DNA from: JBAXQQ01 sp037131695
GTDB taxonomy: Bacteria; Armatimonadota; Hebobacteria; CAIYQO01
Direction of reading: 5' to 3'
NCBI GenBank assembly: GCA_964638715.1
Contig: CAZWZF010000014.1
Span: forward strand, 1-64,000
Length of the DNA: 64,000 nucleotides
Position numbers and translations under genes: made by a program. The notes beneath the pieces are model-generated. The model was not told the DNA's origin, ran no database searches, and saw nothing but the letters and a program-made list of their open reading frames with translations. Of this stretch, positions 52,622 to 61,633 are shown piece by piece (positions within the stretch are counted from its first letter, which is position 1; the number at the start of each line of letters is the position of its first letter).

Positions 52622-55360
52622 ATGAATCAGTCAGTTGCGGTTTATAATGATTGGTTAACACGCCGACGCAGTGACAAGATGTGGGTAGAAGATGACCCGG
52701 CACCGTTAGGGTTGGATGTGCGCGATCCACGATTTTCCTGGGTGGTTTCACTGCGAGGCCGCGATCGCTGGCAATCGGCATACCGGTTGTTAGTTGCCAC
52801 CTCGCCGGAGTTGCTGCATGTTGGCAAAGCTGATATGTGGGACAGTGGTGTGGTCGAATCAAAAACATCCATTCAGGTTTATTATGCCGGCAAACCCCTT
52901 GCCAGCAACAGCACTTATTATTGGAAAGTGCGGGTATGCGACGAGTCCGGCAAATGGGGACGTTGGAGCAAGACCGCTGCTTTCGGCACAGCTTTGTACG
53001 ATGAATCTGATTGGCAGGCGCAATGGATTGGCCGTGGCGACCCGGATGAAGTTGTGCCCGATGTCAGCAGATATATTCTTCGCAACCTTGATCCGCAGGT
53101 GCAGGCGATAGAGCCTGACCAGCGCGCGCCACTATTCCGCAAAGATTTCAAACTTAACAAGGCTGTAAAACGCTCCCGCGTTTATATCACCGGCATGGGG
53201 CTTTACGAACTGCATTTGAACGGACAAAAAGTCGGTGATGCTGTATTAACGCCAAACCGCACTGAATTTCGCAAGCGCATATTGTATGATACTTATGACA
53301 TAACTGAAATGCTGAAACGCGGCGAAAATGCCGTCGGCATATTTCTCGGCAATGGCTGGTTTAATGGTCAGAAGAAATATTGGGGATGGCAATACCAGTG
53401 GTACGGTTCGGCGCGCGCGCTAATGCAAATGGAAGTTGAGTTCAACGATGGCACTATTACCCGGGTAGTGACCGATAACACCTGGAAATCGTCATGGTCA
53501 CCGATAACATTTAATTGCATCTACGATGGTGAAGATTATGACGCGCGGTTGGAACAATCAGGATGGACTAAAGCGAAATTTTCTGATGCCGATTGGACTT
53601 CCGCAAATGTAGTGCCGTCACCATGTGGAAGGCTTGCCGCCAATATGGCACCTTCCAACCGCGTTATACAGGAATTTGCTCCTGTTAAAATGTGGGAACA
53701 GTCGCCAGGCGTATTCATATTCGATATGGGTGTCAATTTCACTGGATGGGTGCGCCTGAAAGTAAATGGGATGCGCGGCGAGACCGTGCAAATGCGATAT
53801 GCCGAATGCCTGACGCCGGACGGAGCAATCGACACCAGCACTATCGGCAACGCCAGAGCAGCGTTGAAATATACCTTGTCCGGCAATGGCGAGGAAACCT
53901 ATGAACCGCGGTTTACCTATTGCGGCTTTAAATATGTCGAGGTGACCGGCTACCCCGGCATCCCTACCCTAAATTCCCTCACCGGCTGTTTCGTCCATGC
54001 CGACGTTGCCCCCGCCGGCGAGTTTGGCTGTTCTGACCCGGGTATCATGCACGTCCACCGCTGCCTGGTACAATCGCAAAGGTGCAACATTCAGATGGGA
54101 GTACCCACTGATGATACACAGCGTGCGGAACGGTTGGGATGGGGGGCGGATGCCTGGGCATCGGCGCCACAGGCGATGAATAACTTTACCATGGCACGGC
54201 TTTACCGCAAATGGATTGGCGATTTTCAGGATTGTCAGTTGCCTTCCGGGGTGACTGATATGATAGTTCCCCGCGCCGGACTGGAGGAAGATTTGGTGTG
54301 GAGTGCTGCTTATTTATTTATACCATTATGGCAGTATGGCTTTACCGGCGATATGCGTATCCTTGAAGATCATTACGAATCATGGGAAAGATATCTCGCT
54401 TATCTGAAAACTCAGGGACACGCGACATTCCTGCAGCGTCCAATTGGCACCGACCCGCTGGGTTTTGTCGATGGCTGGGATGATTTACCCGCCGGTCATA
54501 TCCAGCGTTCGCAGTGGGGAGACCACCTTGCTGTTGCGGAAGGACATGAAGGACGCAGCGGCTTGCCAAATTCTATTTCTACTGTTTTCTACATTATCAT
54601 TGTACAAATGATGACAGAAATCAGCGTATTGCTTAATCATAATGAACGCGCAGAATATTATTATGATTTGGGTAAAGAGATTCGCGAAGCATATAACACA
54701 GAATTTTTTAATGGAAAACATTACGATAACGGCGAACAATCATCCCAGGCATGGGCGTTGCATTCCGGTGCTGTGCCAACAGAAGATAGGGAAAATATCA
54801 TTCAACAATTGATAGAAAATCTCAAAGAACACAACTGGCATCCCACCAGTGGTTATCCGGGCTTGCCGTTTCTTCTTTTCACCCTTATGTCATACAACTT
54901 GCATCAAATTATCTGGAAAATGGCAAAATTAAAAGATTATCCCAGTTGGCAGTTCATTGTTAAGGACAGAACCACCATTCCAGAAGCATGGGACGGTACT
55001 GGCTCATGGAATCATCATGCTTTGGCGTCACCGCTGGATGTTTGGCTTTATAATTCACTGGCAGGAGTTTCTCCTGGTTCGGAGCCACCCGGTTATACAC
55101 ATGTGCTGATAACCCCATATACCCCAGAAGATTTAAAATGGGCACGCGCATCCATTGATACCCTTCACGGCAAAATAACATCGTATTGGCGCAGAAAAGG
55201 TGATAAAATTTATCTGACTGTATCCCTGCCGGCAAATACTCATGCCACGGTAACTCTGTGCAGCAAACCAAAAGGATATAACTCTAATATGTTTGAAATC
55301 GGCAATGGTAAGTATGAGTTTTGTTATAAGGAAGGAAAATATTATTCAATTGATATCTAA
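52622..55360 (+). CDS. GH78 alpha-L-rhamnosidase
   Basis: A 912-residue GH78 enzyme releasing terminal L-rhamnose. Beta domains lead (TYYWKVRVCDESGKWGRWS, YITGMGLYELHLNGQKVGD, LGNGWFNGQKKYWGW). The catalytic alpha/alpha barrel begins near 460 with VPTDDTQRAERLGWGADAWA near 500, where most GH78 enzymes have C-P-Q-R-D-E-R-L-G-W; the acidic residue of the motif is kept but shifted by an insertion. GSWNHHALASPLDVWLYNSL near 795 and the closing beta domain (GKITSYWRRKGDKIYLTVSL) are typical. No signal peptide. It lies 244 bases after lacZ on the same strand and fits with rhaT. Confidence 0.9.
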   Translation: MNQSVAVYNDWLTRRRSDKMWVEDDPAPLGLDVRDPRFSWVVSLRGRDRWQSAYRLLVATSPELLHVGKADMWDSGVVESKTSIQVYYAGKPLASNSTYYWKVRVCDESGKWGRWSKTAAFGTALYDESDWQAQWIGRGDPDEVVPDVSRYILRNLDPQVQAIEPDQRAPLFRKDFKLNKAVKRSRVYITGMGLYELHLNGQKVGDAVLTPNRTEFRKRILYDTYDITEMLKRGENAVGIFLGNGWFNGQKKYWGWQYQWYGSARALMQMEVEFNDGTITRVVTDNTWKSSWSPITFNCIYDGEDYDARLEQSGWTKAKFSDADWTSANVVPSPCGRLAANMAPSNRVIQEFAPVKMWEQSPGVFIFDMGVNFTGWVRLKVNGMRGETVQMRYAECLTPDGAIDTSTIGNARAALKYTLSGNGEETYEPRFTYCGFKYVEVTGYPGIPTLNSLTGCFVHADVAPAGEFGCSDPGIMHVHRCLVQSQRCNIQMGVPTDDTQRAERLGWGADAWASAPQAMNNFTMARLYRKWIGDFQDCQLPSGVTDMIVPRAGLEEDLVWSAAYLFIPLWQYGFTGDMRILEDHYESWERYLAYLKTQGHATFLQRPIGTDPLGFVDGWDDLPAGHIQRSQWGDHLAVAEGHEGRSGLPNSISTVFYIIIVQMMTEISVLLNHNERAEYYYDLGKEIREAYNTEFFNGKHYDNGEQSSQAWALHSGAVPTEDRENIIQQLIENLKEHNWHPTSGYPGLPFLLFTLMSYNLHQIIWKMAKLKDYPSWQFIVKDRTTIPEAWDGTGSWNHHALASPLDVWLYNSLAGVSPGSEPPGYTHVLITPYTPEDLKWARASIDTLHGKITSYWRRKGDKIYLTVSLPANTHATVTLCSKPKGYNSNMFEIGNGKYEFCYKEGKYYSIDI

Positions 55361-55452
55361 ATATTCACCAGAATTCTTTCCATTGACACAACCGGTATAA
55401 CAGTAATATTATCATCAAAATTAATGGCAGATTGATTTTGTGAGGTAGGGCT

Positions 55453-58400
55453 GTGTTTATTGATTATAACAGGCTGATGAAGCCGTTTATTTTATTGCTG
55501 GCTATTGCTTGTTTCATTACGGCTAATGCCGCGAAAAATCCTGTTTCTGTTGTTGTAGACAAACTCAGTGCTAACCAACCAATGACTGCGAATGCTGACG
55601 GGTTGCTGGCAATGGGGGATAGCGTTGTTATTAATTACTCCCTTTCCGCGCCGGCGGCCGTTGCTATTGGTATTTACAGTAATTTACCTTACGGCATCGG
55701 TGCGCGGTGGTATGCCCATCCTTCAACTAAAGTCGCAGAGTTCGTTGTGCCCGCCGGCAAGGCTGGGGATCAGGAATATACCTGCAAGCTTGGCGATATT
55801 CAGAAACCTGATGCGGCACTGCCGGGTGCGGAATTAAAAGTTAAAAAGCCTGTCGATAAGAAGATTCCCGGCGATTTGCCCGGGCAGTATGTTGTCGAGG
55901 TGAAGGCGGAAAAATCGCTGGCGCATGTCACGCTGAACCTGCAGCCTGCCGGCACGATAGCGGAACAAAGCCGTTTGATTCCGTATTTTCATGGCACGGT
56001 TCGCGACAGTCATGGCAACTACCTGGTATCCGACCGGATGGCGTGGCGTGGACGACGCTACTCGCCGACCTGGGTATTGGAAGAAACATACCCGAAAGGT
56101 TCATTGGGGCAGGCAAGCGACCCGGCGGAATGTTATGACGGAGCGGTAGACAGCAAAGATAATTTTTATGTCATGACCCGCAACGGTGCGTACAAGTTCG
56201 GTCCTGACGGCAACCCGGCGGTTTGGACAGATAACGCCGACTACCTGAAATGCCCTTACCCCAGCACTTATAAGAATCTGCTGGGAGTGCGAATGGATAT
56301 GAGCGTTAAAGGCAAAAAACACTATGTATTCGGGCCGGGCGGTGGTGGTGCCGGAAGCAAAGATTATGATGCTGAGGAGATGGTGAAGCAGCCGGGTTTC
56401 GCTGCTAATTGGGGCGGGGTTGCCATAGATAATAAAGATAATATCTACCTTGGCCGCACTGAACCGACGCCGGAAATACAGGTTTTTGATTCTACTGGCA
56501 AATATCTGCGCACATTGCCAGTTCCCAAGAGAGTTCGTCCCGAGTTTTTGCGGTTTGGCAAAGACGGCGGGTTATGGGTGGGTGGAAATTGCCCACTGAC
56601 CCGCATTAACGCGCAGACCGGCGACGTGGAAAAAGCAACTAACGCATGGGTGCGTTACTTGCATATCGCCCCTGACGGCACTATTTACGGCATAAGCGGC
56701 GTCTGGGTATGGCGACTGACACGAGATGGCGAACCGCTGCCATTTACCGCAAAAGCCCCTTACATGCGCGAAAATGGCATAAAGATGAACCTTAACCCGC
56801 GAGATGCTAAAAAGCCGGATAACGCACCCGGTTATGCCACTGATATCCGCGGAATTATGGTTGCAGAAAAAGACGACTTTTACCTTTCCTGCATTGGCGA
56901 CCGCTTGCTGCATTTCGCGCAAGACGGCACATTTTTGCCTGACACCCCGGCGGTTGCGGTGCTGCCTTCTGAAACCGGGCATGTTTTTGTCGGCGCCCAA
57001 TCGGCAAATGTCGATATACAACTGACTAATTTCAGGAATGAACCGGCACAGGTGAAATTGATTTCCACTGTGCGCAACCTGGCGGGTGAAATTGTTGCCA
57101 GCCATGAAGAACACCGCACAATAGCCGCACTCGCCAGCCAGTCGGCACCGTTGTCATTGGGAGATGCGAAAGATTTCGGATACTATACCATCGATATACA
57201 GACGAAACAGGATGAGAATGTCTTGATGGCAAAGCGGTTGTTCGGCGGCCGCGTCGCGTCGCGCGGTAATGATTTTCACCCTTATTCCGCTTTCGGGTCG
57301 GTGCGGATGGAGCGCAACCCCGAGTTGATTCGCCGCATAGGTGGCGGGTTGAACCGCAACCACAACCCGGTATATTGGAATGATGTTGAGCCAAAACCGG
57401 GCGAGTGGCACCTGCAGCCGGCAGATGCGTTGAACTTCTACACAGAACATGCCATGCCGGCGATGGTTATCCTTGGCTACGGCGAACCGTGGCTTAACGG
57501 CGGGTTCGCGCGCTGCCGCATTACCGGGTATGACAACTTCTTTAACTACCTCGCCACTGTTATCAACCAGTACAAAGGCACCGCTATGATGTGGCAATGC
57601 TGGAACGAGCCGAATTATTTCTGGCATGTGCCGGGTCCGTATCGGTATGAACAATACGTAATTGCCTTGCAGGGAGCATACAGCATAGCCAAGGCCTTAG
57701 ACCCTGGTACTACGCTGATTTGCGATGGTTTCGCCGGGTCGGCGCGGGATATGGGTGAACTTGCCGACAAAGGCGCGGCAGGATTTACCGATGGCGTGCC
57801 CATTCATTATCCCGGCTCAACCATAATAAACTGGGACAACATGCCTGTAAACGGCGTGGTGGAAAGCAAAGCGGTGATGGTGAAGGAACTCGCGAATATC
57901 CGCGACCAGAAATATCCGGGACAACCGCTGTTGAATACTGAAGAAGGATTATGGGGGTTGGCAAACCGCACGCCGGAAGACGGGGCAAAACTGCTGCCGC
58001 GAATCTATGCCAGCCAGATGGCAGCCGGTCTTGACCGCCTTACCTGGTTTGAATGTTACAGTGATACCGACCCGTCTTACCTGTTGCGCGGCCAGCAGGA
58101 AGGGCCGTGGCCGGCTTATTTCGCCTATGCTGCTGCCAGCAAATTATTGGAAGACGCCTTTTATGTCGCTCCAATTTCTGATGGCATTGCCCAGACGCAG
58201 TTATTTGCGGTAAACGGCAAACCGGTCATCACCGCCTGGAGTATTGAAGGCGAGAAAGAAATCACCCTGACCGTTGACGCGAAAGTCGTCACTGTCACCG
58301 ACTGGCAGGGAAACAGTAAACCTGTAACGACAAAAGATGGCAAAATCACCCTGAAGTTGGGACAATATATTCAATATGTCACCGGTGCAAACCAGGCAAT

Positions 58401-59190
58401 CTTCGCTCCGGTGGTGAAGAAAAGATTGGCAGAAGCACCTGCGGAAATAAAAGCAGGATTGAATATTCTGCAAAATGGAACTGTAAAACAGCTTAATTTA
58501 AATACATTATTTCATGCAGCAAGATTGGCACAGGCAGTTGCGCTGGTTCCAGAGTTATGCAAAGAAAAAGCGGTTGATGCTGTCAGCCAAGTTATAATGT
58601 CGCTGCATCAGGCAGAATTGGCGTTGGCAATTCAGGAACAGGACGGCGCGTACCTGCGTAATTCTCACGCGGCATTGGCAATTGCAAAACAAACCGCGTA
58701 TCACATGTCAAACAGTTCAAAAGAATTGCATTATGACCATCGAATAGCATCAGCGGTAAAATCGTTAACCGAACAAGCTGCCCGATATGCCAATTCCGAA
58801 AAGAAATGGTATCCGGGACTAATGCTGCGGGTTGCGCTTGATACCACAGCAATCCGCCAGAAAACGCCCGCCGACCAGCCACTGGACGAACTGTTTGACC
58901 CGCAGGTGAATAAAAAGCCGGGTGACACGGTAGAAGTAGAAATGACAGTTTATAATTGGACGAAAGAACCAATAACCGGCAATCTGTCGCCAGTATTACC
59001 AGCAGGATGGAAAGCAGAAAAGGAACAATTCGCCTACACAATTGAGCCAATGAAGTTCGCGCGCTTTACCACCATTGCCACAATTCCAACAGATTGTGCC
59101 GATGGAATCTATTCAATCGGCATTCAGTCAAAATATAAGGGAACAATACAGCGGGAATTGCATACTTACCGGGTGGCGGTGAAGAAGTAA
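55453..59190 (+). CDS. Secreted beta-propeller fused to clan GH-A-type glycosidase
   Basis: A 1245-residue exported protein. Signal peptide: GTG start with GAGG seven bases upstream, FILLLAIACFITANA, cleaved near 27. Residues about 175-520 form an NHL-type propeller (NIYLGRTEPTPEIQVFDSTG, YLHIAPDGTIYGIS, DDFYLSCIGDRLLHF). Residues about 530-610 look like an Ig/NEW3 unit. Residues about 620-930 are a TIM-barrel glycosidase: acid/base Glu in MWQCWNEPNYFW (719) and likely nucleophile in PLLNTEEGLWG (830 or 831). The tail (about 1000-1245) is helical then beta-rich. The order propeller then glycosidase is unusual. Substrate unknown. Confidence 0.8.
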   Translation: MFIDYNRLMKPFILLLAIACFITANAAKNPVSVVVDKLSANQPMTANADGLLAMGDSVVINYSLSAPAAVAIGIYSNLPYGIGARWYAHPSTKVAEFVVPAGKAGDQEYTCKLGDIQKPDAALPGAELKVKKPVDKKIPGDLPGQYVVEVKAEKSLAHVTLNLQPAGTIAEQSRLIPYFHGTVRDSHGNYLVSDRMAWRGRRYSPTWVLEETYPKGSLGQASDPAECYDGAVDSKDNFYVMTRNGAYKFGPDGNPAVWTDNADYLKCPYPSTYKNLLGVRMDMSVKGKKHYVFGPGGGGAGSKDYDAEEMVKQPGFAANWGGVAIDNKDNIYLGRTEPTPEIQVFDSTGKYLRTLPVPKRVRPEFLRFGKDGGLWVGGNCPLTRINAQTGDVEKATNAWVRYLHIAPDGTIYGISGVWVWRLTRDGEPLPFTAKAPYMRENGIKMNLNPRDAKKPDNAPGYATDIRGIMVAEKDDFYLSCIGDRLLHFAQDGTFLPDTPAVAVLPSETGHVFVGAQSANVDIQLTNFRNEPAQVKLISTVRNLAGEIVASHEEHRTIAALASQSAPLSLGDAKDFGYYTIDIQTKQDENVLMAKRLFGGRVASRGNDFHPYSAFGSVRMERNPELIRRIGGGLNRNHNPVYWNDVEPKPGEWHLQPADALNFYTEHAMPAMVILGYGEPWLNGGFARCRITGYDNFFNYLATVINQYKGTAMMWQCWNEPNYFWHVPGPYRYEQYVIALQGAYSIAKALDPGTTLICDGFAGSARDMGELADKGAAGFTDGVPIHYPGSTIINWDNMPVNGVVESKAVMVKELANIRDQKYPGQPLLNTEEGLWGLANRTPEDGAKLLPRIYASQMAAGLDRLTWFECYSDTDPSYLLRGQQEGPWPAYFAYAAASKLLEDAFYVAPISDGIAQTQLFAVNGKPVITAWSIEGEKEITLTVDAKVVTVTDWQGNSKPVTTKDGKITLKLGQYIQYVTGANQAIFAPVVKKRLAEAPAEIKAGLNILQNGTVKQLNLNTLFHAARLAQAVALVPELCKEKAVDAVSQVIMSLHQAELALAIQEQDGAYLRNSHAALAIAKQTAYHMSNSSKELHYDHRIASAVKSLTEQAARYANSEKKWYPGLMLRVALDTTAIRQKTPADQPLDELFDPQVNKKPGDTVEVEMTVYNWTKEPITGNLSPVLPAGWKAEKEQFAYTIEPMKFARFTTIATIPTDCADGIYSIGIQSKYKGTIQRELHTYRVAVKK

Positions 59191-59243
59191 AAAATTCTGC
59201 TACAATACAGATTCGTGTCTGTACCCGGCAAGTTCCGTTAATT

Positions 59244-60221
59244 TTAATCATACCTGCCATAATCTTTCCAGGCAGCGATCATTGCCCGGTAATTTTCAAC
59301 CGGCACATCAGGCTGTACCGCATTGGATGCTCCCAGCACTAATCCACCGCCAGTTTTGCATTGCTGCAGCAATTCAGAGGTAGTAGTGTATACTTCATCA
59401 GGAGTCGCAGTAAGCAGTAATCCACAGTCAATATTGCCGCACAGGCAAAGTTGACCGGCGACAATATCTTTTGCTGTTCGCATAGACATGCCGGCAACCG
59501 GGTCTATAGCTTGTAGTGCGTGCAATCCACTGGCGGCAATATCCGGCAAGGCGCGGGTTAATTTTCCGTCAGAATGCATAATCGCGTACAATCCCATCTC
59601 GCGGACAGCATGCGACCATGTATAGAGCGCAGGGAGAATATATCGCTGCATCTGCTCTGGATTGTAGAATAGACCAGAATTATCGCCAATATCTGAAGCG
59701 GTAAATACAGCATCTGCGCCATAATCCTGCAATCTGCGCGCCTCGTTTATTCCATGATTTAGAACATTTCGCACCATTTCATCTATTTCTTCCGGTGCAT
59801 CAAATAACAAGTATGAAAACTCTACATAATTTTCAGAACTTGGGATTCCTATAACACCACCACTGCCGGCAACCAGCATTAAATCAGCAGGCGCAAGCTC
59901 GCGTAAAATCTGTAATTGTCGATATCGCGCTTCACCCGGCAAGATATAATAAGCCAGTATACCGGGTGCCTGCTCCCAGTAATTATTGGGAACTGACAGC
60001 GCGGCATAATGGAATTCATCAGCGACAGTTAACAGAATCTCAGCATTATCATACAACGCTTTTTCCTGTTCATTTGGGGTGCAATTATCAAACTCTTTGC
60101 CTAAAACTACATGACGACCGGAAGCCTTATCCCAAGCCTGAAACTCAATTTCCCATATCGGCACAGAACCTGCAGGCTCACGACATTCAAGTGCCGCCAT
60201 CATATCATCGCGTTTGCTCAT
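59244..60221 (-). CDS. Uroporphyrinogen decarboxylase-like protein 2
   Basis: A 325-residue TIM-barrel protein of the URO-D/MetE-like group. The core shows YGADAVFTASDIGDNSGLFY (about 165-184), GLYAIMHSDGKLTRALPDI (about 208) with the usual H-S-D-G, then ALQAIDPVAGMSM and LCLCGNIDCGLLL (about 255-270), and NAVQPDVPVENYRAMIAAW at the end. These match URO-D-like proteins of glycan-using bacteria more than true HemE. A second, more distant member is at 26543. No heme genes near. The substrate is unknown; methyl or one-carbon transfer is possible. Confidence 0.75.
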   Translation of the reverse strand: MSKRDDMMAALECREPAGSVPIWEIEFQAWDKASGRHVVLGKEFDNCTPNEQEKALYDNAEILLTVADEFHYAALSVPNNYWEQAPGILAYYILPGEARYRQLQILRELAPADLMLVAGSGGVIGIPSSENYVEFSYLLFDAPEEIDEMVRNVLNHGINEARRLQDYGADAVFTASDIGDNSGLFYNPEQMQRYILPALYTWSHAVREMGLYAIMHSDGKLTRALPDIAASGLHALQAIDPVAGMSMRTAKDIVAGQLCLCGNIDCGLLLTATPDEVYTTTSELLQQCKTGGGLVLGASNAVQPDVPVENYRAMIAAWKDYGRYD

Positions 60222-60318
60222 ATTGTTCCCCCAAAACTATAAATGTAATTTTCTTCATATAATTTATTTCACCTGTTTAATTTATGATATGGTTTTTGTG
60301 AAAGAAAATTATCTAATA

Positions 60319-60345
60319 ACAGGACTTTCAGAGAGAAAGTCCTGT
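60319..60345. promoter_or_regulatory. 11-base inverted repeat in leader of URO-D-like gene
   Basis: acaggactttc and gaaagtcctgt are perfect arms around agaga. The site lies about 100 bases upstream of the minus-strand URO-D-like gene and downstream of the prepilin-like gene. It could be an operator or a second terminator. Confidence 0.5.
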
Positions 60346-60410
60346 AATATCTATTAATATTTGTCAGTTTTTTAGATTAGATTTATTTAACAGTTGCATC
60401 ATACAAAAAC

Positions 60411-60449
60411 GGTGCGTGATGTATAAAAAACGTTGTAACATCACGCACC
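60411..60449 (-). terminator. Intrinsic terminator after prepilin-like gene
   Basis: ggtgcgtgatgt and acatcacgcacc form a 12-base perfect stem, and on the minus strand the stem is followed by gtttttgt. It lies 56 bases after the stop of the minus-strand prepilin-like gene. Confidence 0.8.
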
Positions 60450-60504
60450 ATTAATAAATTATCATAGAATGTAAGTTGAAAACATATAGTAAAATTTTAA
60501 AATA

Positions 60505-61524
60505 TTATTCAGCCCCAGCATAACGTGCATTGCTGATTGTAGTGGGAACACCCCAGGTATTTGTTTCGATATACAACTTTCCAGTACTTGGTAGTGTAGA
60601 AGTATAAAATGTTTTACCATCCTTCTTATAAACTATTTTGCTATCAAGACGTTCTATGCGAAATATCGTTGTTTTATCGAAATATGGACTGGCGGTAGAC
60701 CCGAGATTGCACGGATGAATGGCTACCCCACCACCGGAACCTCGTGACTCATAGACATCTATCTGACCTTTTGTATTATAATAATTAGCTGTCAATGAAT
60801 ACCAGTACCAACCATAGTTTGTAGTTGCAACTTGATTTAACGCAATCCAGGTACCATAGTCACTGTCAACACTAAATTCTACCCAGCCATCACCGGGTAT
60901 AGTTAATATAGCAGAAGGTCCCGCGCCCCAACCACCATGTCCACCAACCATCTTTACACTGCTTCCAATTGCTATTGCATTGGATTGTACTACCTGGTAA
61001 TTTGCTGATGCTGGTCCCCATACAACTGGACGCAATGCTGTAATAGGGGCTTTTACATTACTTGCTACATGTCCATCTGCATAACTTAAAATATACTGAT
61101 TACTGTGACGACCTTCGTAATCAGCATATTTAACCGCAATATTTGCATATTGTGAACTGGTTGCGCTTAACCCATCGCCAGTGACTACTTGGATAGATGG
61201 GTCATTAATAGTACCTACAGTTGTACCACCCAGCCAACCATTAAAAACGTATCCGTTAGGTGTGCTTTTCCCCTTAGTAGGACATACCAGCATACCCGGG
61301 TCGACACTAATAGAACTCCATACCGAAGCAGTATCCGGATATTGCTCATCATGATCCTGAAGATACATTTGCAAAGTAGCAGCAATCTGGCGCTGATTGC
61401 TTGTACATGTAGTCTGCCGTGCCTTCTCACGCGCACGTGCAAATACCGGAAATAGAATAGCAGCAAGTATAGCTATAATAGCTATTACTACTAATAATTC
61501 AATTAAAGTAAAACCTTTTTTCAT
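60505..61524 (-). CDS. Prepilin-like secreted protein with H-x9-DG motif (paralogue 3)
   Basis: A 339-residue protein with the shortest leader of the three (MKKG|FTLIELLVV), the same hydrophobic helix, FPVFARAREKARQTTCTSNQ and RHSNQYILSYADGHV (H-x9-DG). The tail (about 165-339) is a beta-sandwich (ITALRPVVWGPASANYQVVQ, GDGWVEFSVDSDYG, YFDKTTIFRIERLDSKIVYK, YTSTLPSTGKLYIETNTWG) resembling a carbohydrate-binding fold. GGGAG lies eight bases before the ATG. It is divergent from the regulator at 61634, with a possible operator between them. Confidence 0.85.
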   Translation of the reverse strand: MKKGFTLIELLVVIAIIAILAAILFPVFARAREKARQTTCTSNQRQIAATLQMYLQDHDEQYPDTASVWSSISVDPGMLVCPTKGKSTPNGYVFNGWLGGTTVGTINDPSIQVVTGDGLSATSSQYANIAVKYADYEGRHSNQYILSYADGHVASNVKAPITALRPVVWGPASANYQVVQSNAIAIGSSVKMVGGHGGWGAGPSAILTIPGDGWVEFSVDSDYGTWIALNQVATTNYGWYWYSLTANYYNTKGQIDVYESRGSGGGVAIHPCNLGSTASPYFDKTTIFRIERLDSKIVYKKDGKTFYTSTLPSTGKLYIETNTWGVPTTISNARYAGAE

Positions 61525-61568
61525 AATATTCTCCCACTTAATACTGATAACTGACTACTAACTTTTAG

Positions 61569-61601
61569 TTACCAGTTGTAATATTATACTTATACTGGTA
61601 A
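61569..61601. promoter_or_regulatory. Possible operator between prepilin-like gene and regulator
   Basis: ttaccagt (61569-61576) and actggtaa (61594-61601) are exact reverse complements separated by 17 AT-rich bases that include tatact, a possible -10 for the rightward gene. Sites of this type next to a regulator often bind that regulator. Confidence 0.45.
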
Positions 61602-61633
61602 AATCTACAAGAGGTTGCAAAATCGCCAAAATC

